Source of the DNA: Ideonella_A sp031398385
Lineage (GTDB): Bacteria; Pseudomonadota; Gammaproteobacteria; Burkholderiales; Burkholderiaceae_C
Assembly (NCBI GenBank): GCA_031398385.1
Contig: JANNNE010000075.1
Location: 1-64,000 of the forward strand
Direction: 5' to 3'
Length of the DNA stretch: 64,000 nt
Position numbers and translations under genes: made by a program. Within the stretch, counting starts at the first letter, position 1. Each line of letters opens with the position of its first letter. Shown one piece after another: positions 1 to 7,659 of the stretch. The notes under the pieces were generated by a model. That model made no database searches. It was given only the letters and a program-made list of their open reading frames with translations, and was not told the DNA's origin.

Positions 1-75
1 TATTTCCGCATCGTCGCGCGCTCGGTCGGCGCGCGCAACAGCATCAGCTACACCGAAACCATTGTTCATTTCTGA
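1..75 (+). CDS. pilX: Minor pilin PilX, C-terminal fragment
   Basis: The window opens inside a reading frame that ends at a TGA at 73-75. Its last residues include FRIVARSVGARNS and then SYTETIVHF, which resembles the C-terminus of PilX-type minor pilins of type IV pili, where an RI-A-G-G motif precedes the end. The position directly upstream of pilY1, 41 bases away, is the normal place for pilX in the minor-pilin operon (fimT/pilV/pilW/pilX/pilY1/pilE). Only 24 codons are visible, so the name rests on this short tail plus gene order. Confidence 0.6.
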   Translation, partial: YFRIVARSVGARNSISYTETIVHF

Positions 76-116
76 GGCGCCGCCGTCCGGTGTTGCGTGC
101 TCGCGAAAGGTCTGTC

Positions 117-3100
117 ATGTTGTTCCTCGTCCCAGGTTTTCGCCGGCTCGGCTGGTCCGTGCTCGTGGCGGGACTGCTCACCCAGCTTTTGCCCCAGGCC
201 AGCGCCGCCGTCACCGACATCGCTTCAGAGCCGGTAATCGCGCTGGGCGGCACGACCGCCAAACCCAACCTGATGTTCATCCTGGATGACTCCGGCTCGA
301 TGTTGTGGGATTACATGCCGGACGAGCTCGGCAGTGGCAACACCCCGAACACCGCCATCTACGGCTACTGGTCGTCGCAGTGCAACGGCCTGGCTTTCGA
401 CCCGTCGCTCGACTACAAAGTCCCGGTGGACGCCGCCGGCGCTGATTTCCCGAATGCCAGTTTCAGCGCAGCCCGGCGCGATGGTTACGACAGCGCCTCT
501 GCAGTTGATGACCTGTCGACCCGTTTCTACTACGTCTATGACAAAGGCACCACCTTTCAACCCAAATTGGGCTGGACCTACGACGCGTCGGGCAATGTCA
601 TCACCACCTCGACCTTCTACGGTGAGTGCTTCAGCAACATTGGCAGCAGTCCTGGCAAAGACAAGTTCACCCTCGTCAACCTGGCTTCGGCGTCGGCGGA
701 GGTCAAGCAGAAGTATGCCAACTGGTACTCCTACTACAAGCGCCGCTACATGTTGATGCGCACGTCCGTCGGCCGCGCGGTGAAGCAGCTTGACGACACT
801 TACCGCGTCGGCTTCAGCAGGATCAACAGCAAGAGCGCGACCGAGGGCACCAACTTCCGCGACTCGAAACCGTTCGACGCCGCCCAAAAGGCCAACTTCT
901 ACAGCAGCCTGTATGGCGCGCCGGTCGGCGGAGGCACACCCTTGCGAGGCGCCTTGTCAAAGGTGGGCCGTTACTACGCGAAGAAGATTTCCGGGCAGAC
1001 CTATGACCCGGTTGAGTTTTCCTGCCAGCGCAACTATGCGCTGCTCACCACCGACGGCTACTGGAACAACGGCGGCACCGGCAATGAAGATGGCAGCTAC
1101 GGCCCGTATGACGTAAACGGTAATGCGGTGGGCAACCAGGACGGCTCCGAAGTCCGGCCGATGTTCGACGGCAGCACCAGCGTGCAGACCGCGCGCACAC
1201 CGACGACCACTGTGACCGACCAGCGCTCGGTCTCGGTCGTCCGGACGCGAACCACCTCGGAGTACACCGTTCAGGTGACCCAGAACAGCTTCTCCGGAGA
1301 CGGCTGCACGGGCGGCACGCCGCGGCGTAGCACCACCACGCGCCACCTCAAGGTCGACGAATACAAGACCGAGACGACGAGTTTTCCGCGCCAGACCTTG
1401 ACCTCGACCCGCACCATCGTCACCACCAACGGCGTCGTCACCAGCAACACCGTTGCCAACGACACCGTCACCTCGACCTGGGGCGCGCCGACCAGCCGGG
1501 TCTACGACAACATGACCGGCAGCTTCGCACCCCAGACCCCGACGATCAGTTGCACCAATGTCGGTGCCGGCACCACGACTTCGCCAACCACGTCATCGAC
1601 TGCCGACGCGACCATCAGCGGCCCGACCGTTTCGGTCGTCAGCCAGACCGGCCCGACGGTCGGGGCCACCACAACAACGTCCACCTCGTCGGGCGGCACC
1701 AGCGATACGCTGGCCGACGTGGCGCAATATTTCTACGCCAGTGACCTGCGCACCGCATCGCTCGGCAACTGCGCGTCGACAACGATGGGCGGAGCCGTGA
1801 CCAATGTCTGCCCGAATATCGTTCCGACGGCCGGTCGCGACCAGAACGACGCGCAGCACATGACGACCTTCACGATCGGATTGGGGCTGAGCGGCACACT
1901 CGCCTACGACAAGGACTATTTGAGCCAGACCAGCGGCGACTATGTCGCGCTGACCAATGGCACCAAGGACTGGCCTGCCCCTACCACCACCCTCAGCGGC
2001 AATTCGGGTGATGCCCGTAACATCGACGATCTCTGGCATGCCGCGGTCAACGGGCGAGGCCAGTACTACTCGGCCCTCAACGCGGCGTCACTGAGCGAGG
2101 CCATCACCGGCGTGACCAATGCCATCAAGGCAGCCGAAGGCTCCGGTGTAGCGTCTTCATTCAACACGCTGTCATTTGTAGCCGGCAACGGAAACACCGT
2201 CTATCAGGCGGGGTACACCACCCGCAGCTGGATCGGCGATCTGAAGGCCTACTCGGTGAACGGCACCACCGGTGTGATCTCGGACACGCCCGTTTGGTCG
2301 GCCCAGGCCCAACTCGAATTGAAAACGCCGGGCAGCCGCAGCATCCTGTATCGCCAGGGACCCGGCATCGGGGCGATGCGCGACTTCACCTTTGCCAACC
2401 TCGACGCCGATGGCTATGGCGCCAATTTCACCAATCTGTGCAGCAAACCGATGGTTGCGGGTCAATGCGGCAGCCTTTCGGCGGCCAACGTCGCGCTGGC
2501 GAACTCCGGCAACAACCTGGTCGAGTATCTGCGCGGCGACAAGACCTACAACACAGGCAATCCCACCAACCCGCTGTTCCGCAAGCGGGAAAAGATCCTG
2601 GGTGACATCATCAACGGCGCTCCGGTATTCGTCGGCAAGCCGCCGTTCAACTACACCGATGCCGGTTATGCCAGTTTCGCGGCGGCTCAGGCTGCGCGCA
2701 TGCCGGTTGTCTATGTCGGAGCGAACGATGGCATGTTGCACGCCTTCTCCGCGGCAACTGGCGAGGAGCTCTGGGCCTATGTGCCCACGACGGTCATGCC
2801 CAACATGTACCGCCTTGCCGACAAGAACTACGCTACCGGCCATCAGAATTTTGTCGATGCGGAACCGGTAGTCGCCGATATCTACGTGGGTGGCGCCTGG
2901 AAGACCATCCTGGTTGGCGGCCTCGGGGCAGGGGGCAAGGCCTACTACGCGCTCGACATCACCGATCCAGCCTCCCCCAAGACCCTCTGGGAGTTCACCG
3001 ATGGCACGACTGGCAACCTCGGCCTGACGTTCGGCAATCCGGTCATCGCCAAAAAGGCGGACGGCACCTGGATCGTCGCCTTCGGTTCGGGCTACAACAA

Positions 3101-3995
3101 CACAACCGGCGACGGCAGAGGCCGGCTCTACGTGCTCAACGCCAACACCGGCGCCAAGCTGTTCGACATCGCGACGACGGCCGGCTCGTCCGGCACGCCG
3201 AGCGGACTGACGCGGATCAATGCCTGGGTCGATGTCGCGACCAACAATACCGCCAAGCGGTTTTATGGCGGCGACCTGCTCGGCAACCTCTGGCGCTTCG
3301 ACATCGACAATCTGGTGGCGCCGAACCAGGCTGCGCACCTGCTGGCGCAGTTCCAGGACGCTGGCGGCGTCGGGCAGCCGATCACGACACGGCCCGAGCT
3401 GCTGCTGGTATCGGGCACACATCCCGTCGTGGCCGTGGGAACCGGCCGCTACCTCGGTGCTTCGGACATCGTCGACTCGAAACAGCAGTCGTTGTATGTC
3501 GTGAAGGACTCGCTGACGGCGACCGGTCTCGGTGTGGTGCGCGACAACACCAGCCTGGTCAAGCGGACGTTGACCGTGAGCGGAACCACCAGCAGCGCGA
3601 CCACCGCGTCGGTGCTGTGGGATTCGCAGAACGGCTGGTGGTTCGATTTCCCGACCACCGGTGAACGCATCGTGACCGGCATGGCACTGAAAAGCGGCGT
3701 GCTGACTGCAGCGTCTGCCGTCCCCAGCGGCGACGCCTGTTCCACCGGCGGCTCGTCCTGGCTGTACCGGATCAACATCACGACCGGCCAGGCGCAACCG
3801 CCGTCGCCTTTCGGCCAGCTGTTCAGCGAGACCGCGATCATCGTCGGCTTCACCAATGCCAAGCTGGCAGACGGCAGCAGCGTGACCTACGTGAAGAAAA
3901 ACGACGGCAAGACGGAAGTGATTCCCGATGGCCCGGCGACCCCGGCCGGCATCGGTGCTCCTCGCCGGTCGATCTGGCGTGAACTGGTCGACTGA
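117..3995 (+). CDS. pilY1: Type IV pilus tip adhesin/assembly protein PilY1
   Basis: The product is 1292 aa and is predicted to be exported and associated with the pilus tip, where PilY1 proteins promote pilus extension, adhesion and surface sensing. The ATG at 117 is preceded by an AAAGG ribosome site and gives a signal peptide ending near ASAA; a GTG at 90 is in frame but less likely. Residues about 57-61 read DDSGS, and with GGGTPLRGA (about 270) and TDGYW (about 311) they form a von Willebrand A-type metal site. A long Thr/Ser/Val-rich, low-complexity stretch follows (about residues 356-530). The C-terminal half has the PilY1 beta-propeller, beginning near GDIINGAPVFVG and including NDGMLHAFSAATGEELW. 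Length and layout match the family. Confidence 0.93.
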   Translation: MLFLVPGFRRLGWSVLVAGLLTQLLPQASAAVTDIASEPVIALGGTTAKPNLMFILDDSGSMLWDYMPDELGSGNTPNTAIYGYWSSQCNGLAFDPSLDYKVPVDAAGADFPNASFSAARRDGYDSASAVDDLSTRFYYVYDKGTTFQPKLGWTYDASGNVITTSTFYGECFSNIGSSPGKDKFTLVNLASASAEVKQKYANWYSYYKRRYMLMRTSVGRAVKQLDDTYRVGFSRINSKSATEGTNFRDSKPFDAAQKANFYSSLYGAPVGGGTPLRGALSKVGRYYAKKISGQTYDPVEFSCQRNYALLTTDGYWNNGGTGNEDGSYGPYDVNGNAVGNQDGSEVRPMFDGSTSVQTARTPTTTVTDQRSVSVVRTRTTSEYTVQVTQNSFSGDGCTGGTPRRSTTTRHLKVDEYKTETTSFPRQTLTSTRTIVTTNGVVTSNTVANDTVTSTWGAPTSRVYDNMTGSFAPQTPTISCTNVGAGTTTSPTTSSTADATISGPTVSVVSQTGPTVGATTTTSTSSGGTSDTLADVAQYFYASDLRTASLGNCASTTMGGAVTNVCPNIVPTAGRDQNDAQHMTTFTIGLGLSGTLAYDKDYLSQTSGDYVALTNGTKDWPAPTTTLSGNSGDARNIDDLWHAAVNGRGQYYSALNAASLSEAITGVTNAIKAAEGSGVASSFNTLSFVAGNGNTVYQAGYTTRSWIGDLKAYSVNGTTGVISDTPVWSAQAQLELKTPGSRSILYRQGPGIGAMRDFTFANLDADGYGANFTNLCSKPMVAGQCGSLSAANVALANSGNNLVEYLRGDKTYNTGNPTNPLFRKREKILGDIINGAPVFVGKPPFNYTDAGYASFAAAQAARMPVVYVGANDGMLHAFSAATGEELWAYVPTTVMPNMYRLADKNYATGHQNFVDAEPVVADIYVGGAWKTILVGGLGAGGKAYYALDITDPASPKTLWEFTDGTTGNLGLTFGNPVIAKKADGTWIVAFGSGYNNTTGDGRGRLYVLNANTGAKLFDIATTAGSSGTPSGLTRINAWVDVATNNTAKRFYGGDLLGNLWRFDIDNLVAPNQAAHLLAQFQDAGGVGQPITTRPELLLVSGTHPVVAVGTGRYLGASDIVDSKQQSLYVVKDSLTATGLGVVRDNTSLVKRTLTVSGTTSSATTASVLWDSQNGWWFDFPTTGERIVTGMALKSGVLTAASAVPSGDACSTGGSSWLYRINITTGQAQPPSPFGQLFSETAIIVGFTNAKLADGSSVTYVKKNDGKTEVIPDGPATPAGIGAPRRSIWRELVD

Positions 3996-4719
3996 GCCTG
4001 CGGGCTGGCCGCGAGCCGCGAGCCGCTTCGGACCGATCGCTCCGCCTCAGCAGATCGTCGCAGCGATTGCCGCGTCGATCGTCCTGCACGCCGGGGTTGC
4101 GCTGTGGCTGGCGCCTGCTGGCGCAAGCAGCGGGTTGGAGATGGGGCCGGCGTTGCGCGGAACGGCCGTGCAGGTGTGGGTGATGGCGGGCGAGGCAAGC
4201 CGCTCGGCACCGGCGGGGACCGACCCGCTCGCTGCCGTGCATGTCGAACATCCGCCCGAGCCGGAAACAATCGCGCCGCCTCCCGTGGCGGAAGTGCCTG
4301 CGATTCCAACGCTGCCTCCCGTGCCTGTGGTGCCGATGGCCGAGGCGCAGCCGCCGACCCGCACCGAGCTCCCCCTGATCGACGGCTATGTATTGCGCAA
4401 GGCACTGACCCGTGCGCCGGTGCCGCTGGCAGACGTCGACCCGCCGTGGCCCGACGGCCTGTCCTCGATCGAGGCGCAGACCGGTCGCTTCACCCTGTTC
4501 ATCGGCGAGGCCGGCACGGTAGACCGGATCGTGCCCGATGGCCCCAGCCTGTTTCCGTCTCTCGAAGCCAGTGCCATCGCCGCATTTTCAGCGGCCCGAT
4601 TCCAGCCCGGAGAAGTGGACGGTCGGCCGGTGAAATCGGTGATCCGCATCGAAGTGGTATTCGACCCGCGCGGCACCAAGGTGCCGGGTGCGGCGGTGGT
4701 TTCGCGACAAAGTCTGTGA
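3928..4719 (+). CDS. TonB C-terminal-domain protein
   Basis: This 263-aa protein has one hydrophobic segment at about residues 43-62 (IVAAIAASIVLHAGVALWL), a Pro/Glu/Val-rich spacer (about 105-150), and a C-terminal TonB-like fold containing FTLFIGEAGTVDRIV and AARFQPGEVDG. This is the architecture of an inner-membrane-anchored energy transducer reaching across the periplasm. The ATG lies inside pilY1, giving a 68-base overlap, with a GGAAG site 8 bases upstream, so translation is probably coupled to pilY1. No exbB or exbD is nearby, so a role in siderophore uptake cannot be inferred; it may instead be a structural TonB-C protein linked to the pilus genes. Confidence 0.75.
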   Translation: MARRPRPASVLLAGRSGVNWSTEPAGWPRAASRFGPIAPPQQIVAAIAASIVLHAGVALWLAPAGASSGLEMGPALRGTAVQVWVMAGEASRSAPAGTDPLAAVHVEHPPEPETIAPPPVAEVPAIPTLPPVPVVPMAEAQPPTRTELPLIDGYVLRKALTRAPVPLADVDPPWPDGLSSIEAQTGRFTLFIGEAGTVDRIVPDGPSLFPSLEASAIAAFSAARFQPGEVDGRPVKSVIRIEVVFDPRGTKVPGAAVVSRQSL

Positions 4720-4746
4720 TCGACGGTCGCCCGGTGGCGGCCGCGC

Positions 4747-5904
4747 TTACTCGAATGCCGGCCGGCCGGTGAGCCGTTGGTATTCGCGAAGGGCCAGACG
4801 GTCGGTCATGCCGGCCAGATAGTCGGCGATTGCACGGGCCGAAGGCCGATCCGATCCAGCACTGCCGCTCAGGCACGACGGATCTTCCATGTAGGCCGAA
4901 AACAGCGTGGCGACCACTTCACGTGCCTGATCGGTGGTCTGCATCACCTGCGGATGGCGGTACAGGCGCTGGCTCAGGAAGCGCTTGACCTCGGCAACTT
5001 CGATCGCCAGCGACGAGCCGAAGGCGACCAGCACCGGCAATGATCTGGCCTGCTTGGGCAATGCCGACGAGTGGGCCGCCAGCGCCTCAGCGGTCGTCGC
5101 GATCACGTCGTGGATCTGGGTCGACAACATGCGCCGGGTCACCTCGAAAACCAGGCGGCGCCCGCCGAGGTCGGGGAAATCGTCCCGTGCTTCCCGGTGG
5201 AATCGACCGAACAGCCGCAGCTCGCACAGCTCGCCCAATTCGAGCAAGCCCGAGCGCAGCCCGTCGTCGATGTCGTGCGAGTTGTAGGCGATCTGATCCG
5301 CCAGATTGCACAGCTGGGCCTCGAGACTCGGTCGTGTACCGTCGATGAAGCGACGCCCGACCCCGTCGGGTTCGATCTGTTCCAGCCGCAAGGCGTTGGC
5401 GCGCGAGCAGTGCTTGAGGATTCCCTCGCGGGTCTCGAAACTCAGATTCAGTCCGTCGAATCCCGGATATTGTTCTTCCAGGTGATCGACCACGCGCAGG
5501 CTTTGCAGGTTGTGCTCGAAGCCCTGGCCCTGCGGATCGACTCGCTTCAGCGCCTGGTTCAAGGCATCCTGTCCGGCGTGGCCGAACGGTGTGTGCCCCA
5601 GATCGTGGGCCAGCGAAATCGCTTCGACAAGATCTTCGTGCAGTCCCAGTCCGCGCGCAATCGACCGCGCAACCTGGGCCACCTCCAGTGAATGGGTGAG
5701 CCGGGTGCGAAACAGGTCACCCTCGTGGTTCAGGAATACCTGGGTCTTGTAGACCAGGCGCCGGAAGGCCGTGCTGTGAACGATTCGGTCACGATCGCGC
5801 TGAAAGGCATTGCGCAGCGCGTCGTCGCTTTCCGGCCGGCGCCGGCCGCGGCTTGTTGCCGGATTGCTGGCCCAGGCAGAGAAGTGGTCGGGCTTCTCGG
5901 TCAT
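4747..5904 (-). CDS. dgt: Deoxyguanosinetriphosphate triphosphohydrolase-like protein (dGTPase)
   Basis: The 385-aa product belongs to the HD-domain dNTP triphosphohydrolases, which hydrolyse dGTP (and often other dNTPs) to the nucleoside plus triphosphate. The metal-binding residues are visible in RLTHSLEVAQ and SLAHDLGHTPFGHAG (the HD pair), and the typical start region RNAFQRDRDRIVHSTAFRRL is present. The ATG at 5904 was chosen because the protein then begins MTEKPDHFSAWA, as in relatives; an extension to 5994 would overlap aroB. It lies 10 bases downstream of aroB and is the last gene of the aroK-aroB-dgt group, an order conserved in betaproteobacteria. Confidence 0.93.
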   Translation of the reverse strand: MTEKPDHFSAWASNPATSRGRRRPESDDALRNAFQRDRDRIVHSTAFRRLVYKTQVFLNHEGDLFRTRLTHSLEVAQVARSIARGLGLHEDLVEAISLAHDLGHTPFGHAGQDALNQALKRVDPQGQGFEHNLQSLRVVDHLEEQYPGFDGLNLSFETREGILKHCSRANALRLEQIEPDGVGRRFIDGTRPSLEAQLCNLADQIAYNSHDIDDGLRSGLLELGELCELRLFGRFHREARDDFPDLGGRRLVFEVTRRMLSTQIHDVIATTAEALAAHSSALPKQARSLPVLVAFGSSLAIEVAEVKRFLSQRLYRHPQVMQTTDQAREVVATLFSAYMEDPSCLSGSAGSDRPSARAIADYLAGMTDRLALREYQRLTGRPAFE

Positions 5905-5914
5905 CGCACCAGCC

Positions 5915-7009
5915 TCAGGCGCAATTTGCGTCGATGACCTCGGCGAGCACACGCTCGTCGACGCCATGCACACCCGCGCGGCCGGGCGATTCAATCAGGA
6001 CGAACTGAAGTTTGCCGGCGTCGGCCTTTTTGTCGACCCGCATCAACTCGATGTAGCGCGAGGCTCCGAGCGCTCGCGCCGATACCGGCAGGCCGGCGCG
6101 CCGAACCAGTGCGGTGATTCGTTGCCGGTAGGCATCATCGATGAACCCCATGCGGTGCGACAGGTCGGCCGCCATCACCATGCCGCAGCCGACCGCCTCG
6201 CCATGCAACCACTCGCCATAACCCAGCGCGGCTTCGATCGCATGGCCGAAGGTGTGTCCGAAATTGAGGATCGCGCGCAGACCGGATTCACGTTCATCCT
6301 GGGCGACAACCCAGGCCTTGATCTCGCACGAACGGCGAACGGCATGCGCCAGCGCCGACTTGTCTATCTGCAGCAACGCGTCGAGATTGTTTTCCAGCCA
6401 GGCAAAAAACTGATCGTCGGCGATCGGGCCGTATTTGATGATTTCGGCCAGCCCGGCCGCGATTTCGCGCGGCGGCAGCGTCGCCAGCGTGTCCAGATCC
6501 GCAATCACGCGCGTCGGCTGGTAGAAGGCGCCGATCATGTTCTTGCCGGCGGGATGGTTGATGGCCGTCTTGCCGCCGACCGACGAATCAACCTGCGCCA
6601 GCAGGGTGGTCGGAACCTGCACGTAGGCCACCCCGCGCATATAGCAGGCTGCGGCAAAACCGGTCATGTCGCCGACCACCCCGCCGCCGAGCGCATACAG
6701 CACGGTCTTGCGATCGCAGGCATCTTCGAGCAGACGGTCGAAGATCATGCCCAGCGTTCGCCAGTCTTTGTGGACCTCGCCATCGGGCAGTACCAAGTGC
6801 CCGACACGGGGATACAAACCAGCCAATGCGGCTGCGAGCCGGTACGCGTAGAGCGGCGCGACCATCTCATTGCTGACGATCAACGCCGACCGCCCCCGTG
6901 GCAAGCCGTCGAAACTGTCGGGTGCGTCGATCAGACCCGAACCGATCAGGATCTCGTAGCGCCGATCACCAAGATCGATAGCAACGCGGTGTGTTTCAGT
7001 CCTGTCCAT
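5915..7009 (-). CDS. aroB: 3-Dehydroquinate synthase
   Basis: AroB is a cytoplasmic, NAD-dependent, metal-dependent enzyme that converts DAHP to 3-dehydroquinate in the shikimate pathway. The 364-aa product shows the NAD-binding ALGGGVVGDMTGFAAACYMRG, a PTTLLAQVDSSVGGKTAINH region, and the metal-ligand motifs RAILNFGHTFGHAIEA and WLHGEAVGCGM. The start at 7009 (MDRTETHRVAIDLG) matches the usual N-terminus; an in-frame ATG at 7048 would add 13 residues. It follows aroK by about 50 bases and sits 10 bases before dgt, so the three genes are probably cotranscribed. Confidence 0.96.
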   Translation of the reverse strand: MDRTETHRVAIDLGDRRYEILIGSGLIDAPDSFDGLPRGRSALIVSNEMVAPLYAYRLAAALAGLYPRVGHLVLPDGEVHKDWRTLGMIFDRLLEDACDRKTVLYALGGGVVGDMTGFAAACYMRGVAYVQVPTTLLAQVDSSVGGKTAINHPAGKNMIGAFYQPTRVIADLDTLATLPPREIAAGLAEIIKYGPIADDQFFAWLENNLDALLQIDKSALAHAVRRSCEIKAWVVAQDERESGLRAILNFGHTFGHAIEAALGYGEWLHGEAVGCGMVMAADLSHRMGFIDDAYRQRITALVRRAGLPVSARALGASRYIELMRVDKKADAGKLQFVLIESPGRAGVHGVDERVLAEVIDANCA

Positions 7010-7059
7010 CGGCTGGATTTTAGTGAACGTGCCATTCGCAGCCGGCATCGGGGTGCGAG

Positions 7060-7656
7060 TCAGCGGCGCCCGGGCGCCGAAGGGTTGCGCGCCGGTGCGG
7101 GCAGGTTGATGCCGATCGACGAGGGGGCTGCGTCGGCGGTGATCAGGCCCGCCAATTCGAGCTGCATCAGGATCATGTTGACCAGCGTGTGGATCGAAGG
7201 CCGTCCGGTCTCGATGACGAAATGGGCAGCATCGCGGTAGAGCGGATCCCGCTCGACATAAAGCTCACGCAAGCGGCCAAGCGGATTTTTTACCTGCAGC
7301 AACGGACGGTGCGTGTCGTGTCGCAGGCGTCGAAACAGTTCCTCGGGTGACGAGCGCAGGTAGACCACGATGCAAGCCGACCGCAACACGTTCCGGTTCG
7401 CCTCGCGAAGGACGGCCCCGCCACCGGTGGCCAAAACGCCCTCCGGCAAGACCGCCTGCTCGCCGATCACCTGCTCTTCAATATCGCGAAAGGCCGTTTC
7501 GCCCTCCTGCTCGAAGAACTGCCGGATCGAAATGCCGACCCGGCGTTCGATCAGGTTGTCGCTGTCAACGAAGGGATAGCTGAGCCGGCGACCAAGCTGC
7601 CGCCCGACGGTGGACTTGCCACCGCCCGGCATCCCTACCAGGGCGATCAGGGGCAA
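7060..7656 (-). CDS. aroK: Shikimate kinase
   Basis: AroK phosphorylates shikimate at the 3-hydroxyl using ATP. The 198-aa product begins MPLIALVGMPGGGKSTVGRQ, with a P-loop at about residues 8-16. It has the substrate-binding Asp in FVDSDNLIE, the FRDIEEQV segment, the GGGAVLREANR motif and the lid-region arginine in RRLRHDTHRPLL. The last 25 residues (Pro/Ala/Arg-rich) are a non-conserved tail. In most betaproteobacteria aroK directly follows pilQ; here a 2.36-kb lipoprotein gene lies between them, ending 3 bases before the aroK start, so aroK may be cotranscribed with it. Confidence 0.96.
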   Translation of the reverse strand: MPLIALVGMPGGGKSTVGRQLGRRLSYPFVDSDNLIERRVGISIRQFFEQEGETAFRDIEEQVIGEQAVLPEGVLATGGGAVLREANRNVLRSACIVVYLRSSPEELFRRLRHDTHRPLLQVKNPLGRLRELYVERDPLYRDAAHFVIETGRPSIHTLVNMILMQLELAGLITADAAPSSIGINLPAPARNPSAPGRR

Positions 7657-7659
7657 GCG

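Noticed and set aside
2172..3797. 541-codon frame antisense to pilY1
   Set aside because: The sense strand encodes the conserved propeller; the antisense composition is shadow-like.
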